In this document: piece after piece, positions 8,985-17,947 of the stretch | Layout of the letters: every line of letters begins with the position of its first letter | Position numbering within the stretch: the first letter of the stretch is position 1 | Assembly: GCF_001570865.1 (NCBI RefSeq) | Contig: NZ_BCSM01000010.1 | Location: forward strand, 1 to 64,000 | Direction: 5' to 3' | Length of the DNA: 64,000 bases | DNA from: Rothia kristinae NBRC 15354 | Lineage (GTDB): Bacteria; Actinomycetota; Actinomycetes; Actinomycetales; Micrococcaceae | Made by a program: the position numbers and the translations under genes | Notes under the pieces: generated by a model | The model's input: only the letters and a program-made list of their open reading frames with translations | What the model was told of the DNA's origin: nothing | Database searches by the model: none

Positions 8985-9754
8985 GCCTGGGCGGCCTCCC
9001 GGTTCTGGAGGTAGTTGACGTAGCCCTCCTCCTCCAGGCGCTCGGCCAGCTCGGGCCCGCCCTGGTCGGCCATCTTGCCGTCCACGAAAACGTGGACGAA
9101 GTCGGGCTTGATGTAGCGCAGGATGCGCGTGTAGTGGGTGATCAGCATGACGCCCATGTCGTTGGCGTCGTGGGCGCGGTTCACGCCCTCGGAGACCACC
9201 TGCAGGGCGTCGATGTCCAGCCCGGAGTCGGTCTCGTCCAGGATCGCGAACTTGGGCTTGAGCAGCTCCAGCTGCAGGATCTCGTGGCGCTTCTTCTCCC
9301 CGCCCGAGAAGCCCTCGTTGACGTTGCGGGTCACGAAATCCGGGTCGATCTTCAGCTGGCCCATGGCCGCCTTGACGTCCTTGGTCCAGGTGCGCAGGGC
9401 CGGGGCCTCGCCGTCCACGGCGGTCTTGGCCGAGCGCAGGAAGTTGGACATGGTCACCCCGGGGATCTCCACCGGGTACTGCATGGCCAGGAACAGCCCG
9501 GCGCGGGCGCGCTCGTCCACGGACATCTCGGTGACGTCCTCGCCGTCGAGCAGGATCTCGCCGGAGTCCACGCGGTACTTGGGGTGCCCGGCGATGGTCG
9601 AGGCCAGCGTGGACTTGCCGGAGCCGTTGGGGCCCATGATCGCGTGGATCTCGCCGGAGTTGATGGTCAGGTTCACGCCCTTGAGGATGGGCTTGGTGTT
9701 CTCGTCATCGAGGATGACCGAGACGTGCAGGTCCTTGATTTCCAGAGTGGACAA
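8981..9754 (-). CDS. sufC: Fe-S assembly ATPase SufC
   Basis: The 257-residue ABC-type ATPase partners SufB and SufD in the Fe-S scaffold. It has GPNGSGKST near 34-42, the SufC-typical MQYPVEIPGVTM, GFSGGEKKRHEILQ and LDETDSGLDIDAL. The start is TTG at 9754: AAGGAGGAAT lies just upstream at ideal spacing and the product MSTLEIKDLHV matches SufC starts. It is 52 bp after sufD and overlaps the DUF59 gene. Confidence 0.95.
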   Translation of the reverse strand: MSTLEIKDLHVSVILDDENTKPILKGVNLTINSGEIHAIMGPNGSGKSTLASTIAGHPKYRVDSGEILLDGEDVTEMSVDERARAGLFLAMQYPVEIPGVTMSNFLRSAKTAVDGEAPALRTWTKDVKAAMGQLKIDPDFVTRNVNEGFSGGEKKRHEILQLELLKPKFAILDETDSGLDIDALQVVSEGVNRAHDANDMGVMLITHYTRILRYIKPDFVHVFVDGKMADQGGPELAERLEEEGYVNYLQNREAAQA

Positions 9755-9806
9755 GGGATTCCTCCTTGGGAAGGGAAGTCGGGGCGGGCCGCACGGGCCC
9801 GAGGGG

Positions 9807-11114
9807 TCAGTTGTCGCTGATGGCCAGCTCGTCCTCGAGGGCGTCCATGAGCCGCTCCTCGAGCTCATCCACCCGGATCTGCTGGATGATCTCGTTGAGG
9901 AAGCCGCGCACCACCAGGCGGCGGGCCTGCTTCTCGGGGATGCCGCGGGCCATGAGGTACCACAGGTGGTCCCCGTCCAGCTGACCGGTGGTCGAGGCGT
10001 GCCCGGCGCCCTCGATGACGCCGGTCTCGATCTCCAGGTTCGGCACGGAGTCGGCGCGGGCGCCGTCGGTGAGCACGAGGTTCTGGTTCTTCTCGTAGCT
10101 GTCGGTGCCCTCGGCCTCCTTCTGGATCAGCACGTCCCCGACCCACACGGTGTGCGCGTCCTGCCCCTGCAGCGCGCCCTTGTAGAGCACGTTGGAGGTG
10201 TTGTCCGGGGCGTTGTGGTCCACGAAGGAGCGGTGCTCCAGGTGCTGGCCGGCGTCGGCGAAGTACAGCCCGAACAGCTGGGCGTCGGCGCCCTCCCCGG
10301 CGTAGCGGACGTTCGCGTTCAGCCGCACGATGCCGCCGCCGAGGGTCACGTTGACGTGGCGGTAGTGGGCATCGCGCCCGACCTGCGCGTCGTGCTGGCC
10401 CACGTGGATCGCGGAGTCCTCCCACAGCTGCAGGGAGATCACGGACAGGCTCGCCCCGTCGCCGACGATCACCTCGACGTTGCCGTTGTGGTAGGCGGTG
10501 CCGGTGTGCTCCAGGACCACGGTCGCGTGGGAGTTCGGCCGCGCCTCGATGACCAGGTGGGAGTTGGCTCGGCGGCCCTCGGCCTGTCCGCGCAGGCGCA
10601 CGGTCACGGGTTGGCTGCGCTCCTCATCCTGCGGGATGACCAGGTGGGTCGCGGACTCGGCGTTGGCGGAGCCGACGACGGCGGCCCGGTCGGCCGGGCG
10701 CAGCACGGTCCCGCGCGGGGCCTCGGTGCGGCCCAGGGCCGGAGCCTGCCAGGCCTGCGGGGCGTCGACCTCGATCTGCAGGGCGCCGTCCTCGGTGGGG
10801 GCGTCGGCGAAGACGGGGGCGAGCTTCTTCACCGGGGTGAAGCGCCATTCCTCCTCGCGCCCGGTGGGCTCGGCGAAGTCGGCGACGTCGTGGCTCCAGG
10901 GCCGCTCGGCCCGGGAGTGCATGACCTGGGACCCGGGCTGCCCGGCGTTGGCGGACTTGCGCACCCGGATCGTGTCGTCGGCGGTCAGCTCCGGGGAGAG
11001 CTTCTCGCCCTCCTCGCTCATCCCGGGGATGGCCACCCGGGACTCGCCGGTGTGCACGCCGTCGACCTTCTCCGGTTCGGCGGCGGGGTGCTCCTTGTTG
11101 ATCTGCTCAGTCAT
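9807..11114 (-). CDS. sufD: Fe-S assembly protein SufD
   Basis: The 435-residue SufD forms the SufBC2D scaffold. Key lines are the EEEWRFTPVKKL region, the beta-helix core, and the conserved GAGHASTTGQLDGDHLWYLM stretch with the His implicated in cluster assembly, followed by ARGIPEKQARRLVVRGF. The first 60 residues are variable and acidic. It follows sufB by 4 bp, so the two are coupled. Confidence 0.94.
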   Translation of the reverse strand: MTEQINKEHPAAEPEKVDGVHTGESRVAIPGMSEEGEKLSPELTADDTIRVRKSANAGQPGSQVMHSRAERPWSHDVADFAEPTGREEEWRFTPVKKLAPVFADAPTEDGALQIEVDAPQAWQAPALGRTEAPRGTVLRPADRAAVVGSANAESATHLVIPQDEERSQPVTVRLRGQAEGRRANSHLVIEARPNSHATVVLEHTGTAYHNGNVEVIVGDGASLSVISLQLWEDSAIHVGQHDAQVGRDAHYRHVNVTLGGGIVRLNANVRYAGEGADAQLFGLYFADAGQHLEHRSFVDHNAPDNTSNVLYKGALQGQDAHTVWVGDVLIQKEAEGTDSYEKNQNLVLTDGARADSVPNLEIETGVIEGAGHASTTGQLDGDHLWYLMARGIPEKQARRLVVRGFLNEIIQQIRVDELEERLMDALEDELAISDN

Positions 11115-11118
11115 CGGG

Positions 11119-12576
11119 TTAGCCTACGGATCCTTCCATCTGGAGTTCGATCAGACGATTCAGCTCGAGCGCGTACTCCATGGGCAGCTCGCGCGCGATC
11201 GGCTCGACGAACCCGCGCACGATCATCGCCATGGCCTCGTCCTCGGGCAGGCCGCGCTGCTGGAGGTAGAACAGCTGCTCCTCGGACACGCGAGACACGG
11301 TGGCCTCGTGGCCCAGGGTCACGTCGTCCTCGCGGATGTCGATGTACGGGTAGGTGTCCGAGCGGGAGATGGTGTCCACCAGCAGGGCGTCGCACACCAC
11401 GTTGTTCTTGGAGTTGTGCGCCCCCTCCCGGATCTGCACGAGCCCACGGTACGCGGCGCGTCCGCCGGAGCGGGCCACGGACTTGGAGACGATCGAGCTG
11501 GAGGTGTTCGGGGCGATGTGCACCATCTTGGAGCCGGTGTCCTGGTGCTGGCCCTCGCCGGCGAAGGCGATGGACAGGGTCTCGCCCTTGGCGTGCTCGC
11601 CGACCATGTAGACGGCCGGGTACTTCTGGGTGACCTTGGAGCCGATGTTCCCGTCGATCCACTCCATGGTGGCGCCCTCGTGGGCGATGGCCCGCTTGGT
11701 CACCAGGTTGTAGACGTTGTTGGACCAGTTCTGGATGGTCGTGTAGCGCACGCGGGCGTTCTTCTTGCAGATGATCTCCACGACCGCGGAGTGCAGCGAG
11801 TCCGACTTGTAGATCGGGGCGGTGCAGCCCTCGATGTAGTGGACGTAGGAGTCCTCGTCGGCGATGATCAGGGTCCGCTCGAACTGGCCCATGTTCTCGG
11901 TGTTGATGCGGAAGTAGGCCTGCAGCGGGATCTCCACGTGCACGCCCTTGGGCACGTACACGAAGGAGCCGCCGGACCACACGGCCGTGTTCAGCGCCGC
12001 GAACTTGTTGTCCCCGACGGGGATCGCGGTGCCGAAGTACTCCTCGAAGAACTCGGGGTGCTCCTTCAGGGCGGTGTCCGTGTCCATGAAGATCACGCCC
12101 TGCTTCTCCAGGTCCTCGCGGATCTGGTGGTACACGACCTCGGACTCGTACTGCGCGGCCACGCCGGCCACCAGGCGGTTGCGTTCGGCCTCGGGGATGC
12201 CCAGCTTCTCGTAGGTCTCCCGGATGTCCTCGGGCAGCTCCTCCCAGGACTCGGCCTGCTTCTCCGTGGAGCGCACGAAGTACTTGATGTTGTCGAAGTC
12301 GATCCCGGACAGGTCCGCACCCCACGTGGGCAGGGGCTTGCGGTCGAAGAACTTCAGGCCCTTCAGCCGCAGCTGCAGCATCCACTCGGGCTCGTTCTTC
12401 TTCGCGGAGATGTCCCGGACGACCTCCTCGCTCAGCCCGCGCCGGGCGGCCTGCCCGGCGGCGTCGGAGTCGTACCAGCCGTACTGGTAGTTCCCGATGC
12501 CCTCGAGCTCCGGGTTCTTCTCCAGGATCTCGGAGATGACTCCTCCGTCGGCCTGGCGCTCAACCTGTTCAGTCAT
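11119..12576 (-). CDS. sufB: Fe-S assembly protein SufB
   Basis: The 485-residue SufB is the main scaffold on which the cluster is built. It shows [40 protein letters not shown], and the C-terminal [22 protein letters not shown]. Length fits the family. I see no inserted intein or LAGLIDADG domain, which some actinobacterial SufB genes carry. Its ATG overlaps the end of sufR by 8 bp. Confidence 0.95.
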   Translation of the reverse strand: MTEQVERQADGGVISEILEKNPELEGIGNYQYGWYDSDAAGQAARRGLSEEVVRDISAKKNEPEWMLQLRLKGLKFFDRKPLPTWGADLSGIDFDNIKYFVRSTEKQAESWEELPEDIRETYEKLGIPEAERNRLVAGVAAQYESEVVYHQIREDLEKQGVIFMDTDTALKEHPEFFEEYFGTAIPVGDNKFAALNTAVWSGGSFVYVPKGVHVEIPLQAYFRINTENMGQFERTLIIADEDSYVHYIEGCTAPIYKSDSLHSAVVEIICKKNARVRYTTIQNWSNNVYNLVTKRAIAHEGATMEWIDGNIGSKVTQKYPAVYMVGEHAKGETLSIAFAGEGQHQDTGSKMVHIAPNTSSSIVSKSVARSGGRAAYRGLVQIREGAHNSKNNVVCDALLVDTISRSDTYPYIDIREDDVTLGHEATVSRVSEEQLFYLQQRGLPEDEAMAMIVRGFVEPIARELPMEYALELNRLIELQMEGSVG

Positions 12577-13360
12577 GTGAGCCTTCCTTGGTGGGTCGGA
12601 CGTTTCTTCCTGAAACGCTGGCTTGTGCTCCCCGCGCGAGCGGGATGTGCGTGGTGCAGACGTGGGCCCCGCCGGCCATGGTGGACAGCCTGCGCACGTC
12701 CACCCCCAGCAGCGAGGCGATCATGCGGGTCTCCTCGTCGCAGAACTCCGGGAACTCCTCGGCCAGGTCCCGCACCGGGCAGTGGCCCTGGCACAGCTGG
12801 ACGCTGGAGAGCAGGTGCTCCGGAAGCTCCACCGCCTTGGCGGCTTCGCTCATGGCCATCGTGGAGGTGCTGGCGACGAAGCCGTCGCGGGTCATCGCGT
12901 CCCCCAGGGCCCGGGCGCGGGCGCCGATGTCCGGGCCCGCCGCCTCAACGACGGGGCGGTAGCGCCGCTCCATCTCCTCGAAGCGCGACTGGGCGAAGCG
13001 CTCCAGGGCCCCCTCCCCGAGTGCCGCCCGCAGGGTGCGCAGGGAGTCCAGGGCGATGTCCAGGTAGTCGTTGCCCAGCTGGGCGTGACCCTGGGGGGCG
13101 ACGACGTAGCGCCGGGCGGGCCTGCCGGCCCCCGCCCCGGGCTTGCGCACCAGGGTGACTTCCACGAGCTGGTCCTTCTCCAGGGCCTCGAGGTGGCGCC
13201 GGATGGCCCCCGGGGTGAGCCCGAGGGCGCTGGCGAGGTCGGCCGCGGAGACCGGACCGTGAGCCAGCACGCCCTGGAGGACGCGGTCGCGCGTCCTCTC
13301 CTCGGGCTCCCCGGCACCGGCGGCGCGGGGCGCGGACTGCTTCTGCTTCACGGAATACAC
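12569..13360 (-). CDS. sufR: SUF operon repressor SufR
   Basis: The product has an N-terminal winged helix ([30 protein letters not shown] as a region near 30-65) and a C-terminal Cys set: CQGHC, then FPEFCDEET about 13 residues later, then HVCTTH. This arrangement is that of SufR, an Fe-S sensing repressor of the suf operon. I place the start at GTG 13360, which a -10-like CATACT precedes by 6 nt; TTG at 13366 and GTG at 13351 are in-frame alternatives. It leads the operon and should repress its own transcript when its cluster is loaded. Identity is firm, start uncertain. Confidence 0.88.
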   Translation of the reverse strand: MYSVKQKQSAPRAAGAGEPEERTRDRVLQGVLAHGPVSAADLASALGLTPGAIRRHLEALEKDQLVEVTLVRKPGAGAGRPARRYVVAPQGHAQLGNDYLDIALDSLRTLRAALGEGALERFAQSRFEEMERRYRPVVEAAGPDIGARARALGDAMTRDGFVASTSTMAMSEAAKAVELPEHLLSSVQLCQGHCPVRDLAEEFPEFCDEETRMIASLLGVDVRRLSTMAGGAHVCTTHIPLARGAQASVSGRNVRPTKEGSHD

Positions 13361-13374
13361 AACCAAAGTATGTG
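13358..13374 (-). promoter_or_regulatory. Predicted sufR promoter core with CACA-N9-TGTG dyad
   Basis: On the minus strand CATACT (13372-13367) sits 6 nt before GTG 13360. The same bases hold an inverted repeat, CACA at 13358-13361 and TGTG at 13371-13374 with 9 nt between. A dyad over the -10 and start would suit SufR autorepression. The spacing differs from the N5 palindrome I recall for mycobacterial SufR, so this is a candidate only. Confidence 0.35.
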
Positions 13375-13489
13375 CTTATTTGTTCCGGGCGATCCAGTGA
13401 GGCAGACCTTTCCTCGTGCCACCCGCCCGCAGGGACCACTCGGTGGAGGCGCGAGCCCCGAGATGCCCCTGCCCTCCCGCCGCGGACCG

Positions 13490-13495
13490 TACACT
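13490..13495 (+). promoter_or_regulatory. -10 element of ABC ATPase gene, predicted leaderless
   Basis: TACACT ends 6 nt before GTG 13502, with no ribosome site, so transcription should begin at or next to the start codon. It is divergent from the sufR promoter. Confidence 0.45.
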
Positions 13496-13501
13496 GGGAC
13501 G

Positions 13502-14530
13502 GTGCCGAACCACGGATCCACCCCGACCGCCGTGGCCCCCGCGGAGACCGCGCCGGGGCCCCTCGCCGACGAGCAGCCCGCCGTGCTGGTGCAGCGGCTG
13601 CGCAAGGAGTTCCCCGCCGCCGGTTCCCGCCGGACCCGGGGCGGGCGCACGGTGTGCGCCGTCGACGGGGTGAGCCTGAGCGCGCGCGCCGGGTCCGTGA
13701 CCGCCCTGCTGGGCACCAACGGCGCCGGCAAGACCACCACGCTGTCCTGCGCCCAGGGCCTGGTGCGCCCGAGCTCCGGTACCGTGCGCCTGCTGGGCGA
13801 GGATCCATGGCGGGCCGGGCCGCAGCTGCGCGCCCGCGTGGGCATCATGCTCCAGGACGGCGGACTGCCCCAGGCGATCCGGCCCGTGCCCCTGCTGCAC
13901 CACGTGGCCTCGATGTATGAGGACCCGGTGGACATGGATGCCCTGATCCGGCGACTGGGCATCGATGAGTTCGACGGGACCACCATCCGGCGCCTGTCCG
14001 GCGGGCAGCGCCAGCGGGTCAGCCTGGCCGCCGCCCTGGCAGGCGGCCCGGAGGTGCTCTTCCTGGACGAGCCCTCGGCCGGGCTGGACCCGCACTCGCG
14101 CAAGGTGGTCTTCGACCTGATCCGCGAGGTGAGGGCTGCCGGGACCGCCGTCGTGCTGACCACCCACCTCATGGACGACGCCGAGCGGCTGGCGGACCAG
14201 GTCTACATCATGGACGCCGGGAAGGTGGTCCTGGAGGGCACGGTGGATCAGCTGCTGGCCGGCTCCCGCGACGCCCAGACCCTCGTGTTCACCCTGCCGC
14301 GCTGCGGGCTCGGGATCGAGGACCTCCTCCCCCAGCAGCTGCGCGCGGGGCTCACGCTGTCGGAGGACTCCCCCGGCGCGTACACCCTCACCGGCCCCCT
14401 GGGCCCGGCGCACCTGGCGGCGCTGACCGCCGGGTGGGAGCGGCAGGACGTGCTGCCGACGCACCTTGAGCTGACCCCGCGCTCCCTGGAGGACCTGTTC
14501 CTGGACATCTCGGAAGGAGAGCGGTCGTGA
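13502..14530 (+). CDS. ABC transporter ATP-binding protein (ABC-2 exporter type)
   Basis: The 342-residue ATPase has GTNGAGKTTTL, LQDGGLPQAIRP, LSGGQRQRVSLAAAL, LFLDEPSAGLD and a switch His in TTHLMDD. A C-terminal extension of about 90 residues and the final LTPRSLEDLFLDISEG are typical of drug or lipid exporters of the ABC-2 type. It overlaps the permease gene by 4 bp and forms the energy unit with it. The pair is divergent from the suf operon, and I recall the same placement in other actinobacteria; cargo is unknown. Confidence 0.85.
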   Translation: MPNHGSTPTAVAPAETAPGPLADEQPAVLVQRLRKEFPAAGSRRTRGGRTVCAVDGVSLSARAGSVTALLGTNGAGKTTTLSCAQGLVRPSSGTVRLLGEDPWRAGPQLRARVGIMLQDGGLPQAIRPVPLLHHVASMYEDPVDMDALIRRLGIDEFDGTTIRRLSGGQRQRVSLAAALAGGPEVLFLDEPSAGLDPHSRKVVFDLIREVRAAGTAVVLTTHLMDDAERLADQVYIMDAGKVVLEGTVDQLLAGSRDAQTLVFTLPRCGLGIEDLLPQQLRAGLTLSEDSPGAYTLTGPLGPAHLAALTAGWERQDVLPTHLELTPRSLEDLFLDISEGERS

Positions 14531-15315
14531 GCGCGACTCCCACGGACTTCACCCGCCGCACGGGCCGGCCGGCACCGGCCGCCCGGCGGATCCTGCGCCA
14601 GGGCGGATACGAGATCCTGGCGATGCTGAAGAACGGCGAACAGCTGCTGCTGCTCATCCTGTTCCCGCTGATGGCGCTGATCGGCCTGACCAGCACGGGT
14701 TTCCTCGACGGATGGGCCCGGGAGTTCGGCGCGTCCCGGGTGGACCTGGCGATGCCCGGGATCCTCGCCCTGTGCACGATCTCCACGGCCCTGTCCGGTC
14801 AGGGCATCGCCACCGGCTTCGACCGCCGCTACGGGGTCCTGCGCTTCCTGTCCACCACTCCCCTGGGTCGCGGCGGGCTGATCGCCGGCAAGGCCCTGGC
14901 GGTGCTGGGGGTCATGGTCGTGCAGTACGCCGTGATGGGCGCGGTCGGGCTGTTCCTGGGCTGGGAGCCGCGCCCGACGGCGGTGCTGGCCTCCGTGCCC
15001 ACCCTGGTGCTCGGGGCCGCGGCCTTCACCGCCCTGGGGCTGCTGGTGGCCGGTACGATCCGGGCCGAGGCGACCCTGGCCGTGGTCAACACGCTGTGGG
15101 TCCTGCTGGCCACCGTCGGCGGCACGCTGCTGCCGGCCCGGCACTTCCCCGGCGCGGCCGCCGCCCTGATCGAGCTGCTGCCCTCCGGGGCCCTGGGCTC
15201 GGCGCTGCGCGCGGAGATGCTGGGCCAGGGGCCGCTGTGGGGTCCGCACCTGGTGCTGCTGGTCTGGGCCGCGGCCGCCGGGCTGCTGGCGCGCCGGCTG
15301 TTCCGGTGGTCCTGA
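14527..15315 (+). CDS. ABC-2 type transporter permease
   Basis: A 262-residue membrane protein with about six hydrophobic segments, among them LLLLILFPLMALIGL, ALAVLGVMVVQYAVMGAVGLFL, LVLGAAAFTALGLLVAG and LVLLVWAAAAGLLARRL. The segment with FDRRYGVLRFLSTTPLGRGGLIAGK is the cytoplasmic loop typical of ABC-2 permeases. It is translationally coupled to the ATPase gene (ATGA overlap region) and should form a homodimeric channel with it. No substrate can be read from the sequence. Confidence 0.85.
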   Translation: MSATPTDFTRRTGRPAPAARRILRQGGYEILAMLKNGEQLLLLILFPLMALIGLTSTGFLDGWAREFGASRVDLAMPGILALCTISTALSGQGIATGFDRRYGVLRFLSTTPLGRGGLIAGKALAVLGVMVVQYAVMGAVGLFLGWEPRPTAVLASVPTLVLGAAAFTALGLLVAGTIRAEATLAVVNTLWVLLATVGGTLLPARHFPGAAAALIELLPSGALGSALRAEMLGQGPLWGPHLVLLVWAAAAGLLARRLFRWS

Positions 15316-15511
15316 GCATTCCCTGCGCCTGCCCGCCAGCGTCGGCGTCGCAGGCATCTGACGCGGGCATCACGGCGTCACGGTTGGCTCCGCGCACCAC
15401 CGACGGCGGATAATCGACGGGGGCCCAGCGCCCCGCACGCACGCGGAAACCGGGAATGCGCCCCGGCCCCTTTTGACGATTCAGCCCACGACCAGGACGC
15501 GAGGTGTCCGC

Positions 15512-16576
15512 TTGAGCACGAGCAGCACACAGCCCCAGACCCGCACCCCTTCCGACTCCGCGCCGGCCCGCCTCTGGCGCGTGCTGACCCCGCTGACCGT
15601 CACCGGGTGGGTGCGCGGCACGGCCCTGGCGTCGGTGCTGGCGAACCTGCTGCTGGTGATCACCGGGGGGCTGGTGCGCCTGACCCAGTCCGGGCTGGGC
15701 TGCCCCACCTGGCCGCGCTGCACGGACGACTCCTGGAACAACGTCCCGGAGATGGGGATCCACGGCTTCATCGAATTCGGCAACCGCACCCTCACCGGGC
15801 TCCTCGGGATCGTCGCCGTGCTGACCGTCCTGGCCGTGATGCGCCTGCGCACCGAGTACCGCGACCTGTTCTGGCTGGCGATCCTGCTGTTCGCGGGGAT
15901 CCCGGTGCAGGCCGTGGTCGGCGGCTTCTCCGTATGGCTGCGCCTGAATCCCTGGATGGTCGGGGTGCACTTCGTGCTCTCGGCCGTGATGATCGCGCTG
16001 GCCGCGGCCCTGTGGAGCCGCACCCGACGCTACTCATTGCCGCGGGTGCGCGAGGTCGAGCGGCTGGAGCGCCTCGAGGAGTCGGATCCGACGATGGGAC
16101 GCCTGGGGGCGATCCTGCTGGCGCTGACGGGCATCGCCGTGTACCTGGGCACCCTGGTCACCGGCACCGGCCCGCATTCCGGGGACGCCACCAGCGCCCG
16201 CCACGCCTTCGACGCCGTGATGGTCGCCCGGATGCACTCGATCTCCGTGTGGTTGACCGTGCTGACCGTGGCCCTGGGCATCACCCTGTGCGTGCGCCGG
16301 GGCTGGGCCCCCGGGGTGCGGGCGGCGCTGCTGCGGATGGTGGGGGTGCTGGTGCTGCAGGGCGGCATCGGCTACCTGCAGTACTTCAACGGCCTGCCGA
16401 TCTGGATGGTGGAGCTGCACCTGCTGGGCGCCGGGCTGACCGTGTGGGCCGCGGCCGCCGCCTACGACCGGATGGCGGTGCTGGCCCAGCCCACCCGTCG
16501 GGAGACGGCCCTGGTGCACACCGTCACGGCCCCGGAGTGGCGTGCGGCGCAGGAGATCGCGGGGACCGAGGCCTGA
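15512..16576 (+). CDS. ctaA: Heme A synthase CtaA (COX15 family)
   Basis: The 354-residue polytopic protein oxidises heme O to heme A for aa3-type cytochrome oxidase. It has about eight membrane helices, with the first-half signature GGLVRLTQSGLGCPTWPRC and heme-ligand His candidates in IHGFIEFGNRTLTG, MVGVHFVLSA, VARMHSISVW and ELHLLGAGLT. The paired Cys of Bacillus CtaA is partly represented by C in GCPTWPRC. I chose TTG at 15512 because GAGGTG lies 5 nt upstream; an upstream TTG at 15473 is possible. It is convergent with ctaB. Confidence 0.9.
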   Translation: MSTSSTQPQTRTPSDSAPARLWRVLTPLTVTGWVRGTALASVLANLLLVITGGLVRLTQSGLGCPTWPRCTDDSWNNVPEMGIHGFIEFGNRTLTGLLGIVAVLTVLAVMRLRTEYRDLFWLAILLFAGIPVQAVVGGFSVWLRLNPWMVGVHFVLSAVMIALAAALWSRTRRYSLPRVREVERLERLEESDPTMGRLGAILLALTGIAVYLGTLVTGTGPHSGDATSARHAFDAVMVARMHSISVWLTVLTVALGITLCVRRGWAPGVRAALLRMVGVLVLQGGIGYLQYFNGLPIWMVELHLLGAGLTVWAAAAAYDRMAVLAQPTRRETALVHTVTAPEWRAAQEIAGTEA

Positions 16577-16601
16577 CGCAACGCCGCCCCGGAACGCGGC
16601 G

Positions 16602-16626
16602 GGCGCCGTCCTCAGAGGACGGCGCC
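16602..16626. terminator. Bidirectional hairpin between ctaA and ctaB
   Basis: Perfect 10-bp arms (GGCGCCGTCC at 16602-16611 and its complement at 16617-16626) enclose a 5-nt loop that holds the ctaB stop codon. No U-tract follows on either side. It lies between convergent genes and can serve both. Confidence 0.65.
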
Positions 16627-17589
16627 GCCGACGAAGGGGTCCACGGCCACCGCGACGAACAGCACCGTCAGGTAGGTGATGGAGGCGTGGAAGACGACCA
16701 TCGCGGTGCGGCTGGTGGCCTGCTCGGCCATGGCCAGCGCGTGCAGCCGGTGGCAGGTCCAGATGAACCAGGCCCCGGCGCCCAGCGCCGTGAGGCCGTA
16801 GACCCAGCCGGCCCCGCCCACTGGGATCAGCAGCAGCGAGCAGATCACCGTGGCCCAGGCGTAGAGCACCACCTGCACGGACACGGCCTTGGCCGACGCG
16901 ATCGCCCCGAGCATCGGGATCCCCGCGCGCTGGTAGTCCTCCGCGTACTTCATCGACAGCGGCCAGTAGTGCGGCGGGGTCCACAGGAAGATCACGAGGA
17001 ACAGCACGACGGCGGCCCAGCTGAGGGTCCCCTGCACGGCGGCCCAGGCGATGAACACGGGCATGCACCCGGCGATCCCGCCCCAGACGATGTTCTGGGA
17101 GGTCCGGCGTTTGAGGAACAGGGAGTAGAAGACCACGTACAGCAGGATCGCGACGAGGCCCAGCGCCCCGGCCAGGAGATTCACGGCCAGGCTCAGGTAC
17201 ACCACGGAGACCGCGGACAGCGCCCAGGCGAAGATCAGCGCCTCGCGATCCGAGACCTCCCCGGTGACCAGGGGGCGGCGCTCCGTGCGCTTCATGAGCC
17301 GATCGGCCTCGCGGTCGATCCAGCAGTTGAAGGCGCCGGCGCCCCCCGCGGCCATCGCCCCGCCGAGCATCGTGTTCAGGATCAGCCACAGCGAGGGCAT
17401 CCCGCCGGCCGCGAAGATCATGGTCGGCGCGGTGGTCACCAGCAGCAGCTCGATGACCTGCGGCTTGGTCAGCAGGAGGTAGGCGCGCAGCTTGCGGCGC
17501 AGGCCCACCCGGCCGGTCTTCCCGGCGGGGGCGGGGACGGCGGGCTTGGCCTCCAGGAGGGATCCATGGTCCGTGCTCTGGCGCTTCAC
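16612..17589 (-). CDS. ctaB: Protoheme IX farnesyltransferase CtaB (heme O synthase)
   Basis: The 325-residue UbiA-family prenyltransferase adds a farnesyl group to heme B. Motifs are [39 protein letters not shown] (the Asp-rich NxxxDxxxD site), and [19 protein letters not shown] with about nine helices. The start is GTG at 17589, after GGAAGCACCT; the open frame continues to 17730 but the added residues look random. It is divergent from tkt. CtaB feeds CtaA, whose gene ends next to it, and SURF1. Confidence 0.93.
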   Translation of the reverse strand: MKRQSTDHGSLLEAKPAVPAPAGKTGRVGLRRKLRAYLLLTKPQVIELLLVTTAPTMIFAAGGMPSLWLILNTMLGGAMAAGGAGAFNCWIDREADRLMKRTERRPLVTGEVSDREALIFAWALSAVSVVYLSLAVNLLAGALGLVAILLYVVFYSLFLKRRTSQNIVWGGIAGCMPVFIAWAAVQGTLSWAAVVLFLVIFLWTPPHYWPLSMKYAEDYQRAGIPMLGAIASAKAVSVQVVLYAWATVICSLLLIPVGGAGWVYGLTALGAGAWFIWTCHRLHALAMAEQATSRTAMVVFHASITYLTVLFVAVAVDPFVGGAVL

Positions 17590-17947
17590 AGGTGCTTCCT
17601 TACGCGATCGATGCCGCTGTCCTCCCGGTCTCGGGGCGGGCGCGCACGACGGGCGCGCGATGGTCACAGCTTCCTTCGAGCATATATCCCAGCCCGCGCG
17701 GCCTTCCAGGACGGTGCGGTGATGTTTCACTCCCTCGGCGGGCCGCCCCCCCGGGACTCGCGGCGTCCGCCCACAGCGTCACCGACAGACGCGCGGCGCG
17801 GCGGTGGCCTAGAGTTGGGTGGAGCACCGCGGCCCCTTCAGGTATACGGTGGCCGCGCGGCGGGCTCGGGAATCGGGCCGGCGCCGCGGCGACGCCGTCG
17901 GACCGGGGCCACGCGAGACGACTTCCGAGACGAAAGGGGCATGCCTC
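17590..17947. promoter_or_regulatory. Divergent ctaB-tkt intergenic region
   Basis: No gene is seen in these 358 bp. On the minus strand TATATG (17686-17681) is a -10 candidate for ctaB, with a weak TGGAAG upstream. On the plus strand TATACG at 17843-17848 is a -10 candidate for tkt about 100 nt before its start. GAAAGGGG 9 nt before GTG 17948 is the tkt ribosome site. Confidence 0.4.

Noticed and set aside
6960-9014. Very long open frames antisense to the ABC-F and suf genes
   Set aside because: High GC leaves long stop-free antisense frames. Their products are Gly/Val/His-rich with no domain, while the opposite strand encodes clear families.
11119-12576. Intein in SufB
   Set aside because: The 485-residue length and continuous SufB motifs leave no room for an insertion.
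16034-17389. Alternative long frame opposite ctaA and alongside ctaB
   Set aside because: The ctaA and ctaB frames have full family motifs; the other frame has Arg/Gly/Asp-rich shadow composition.
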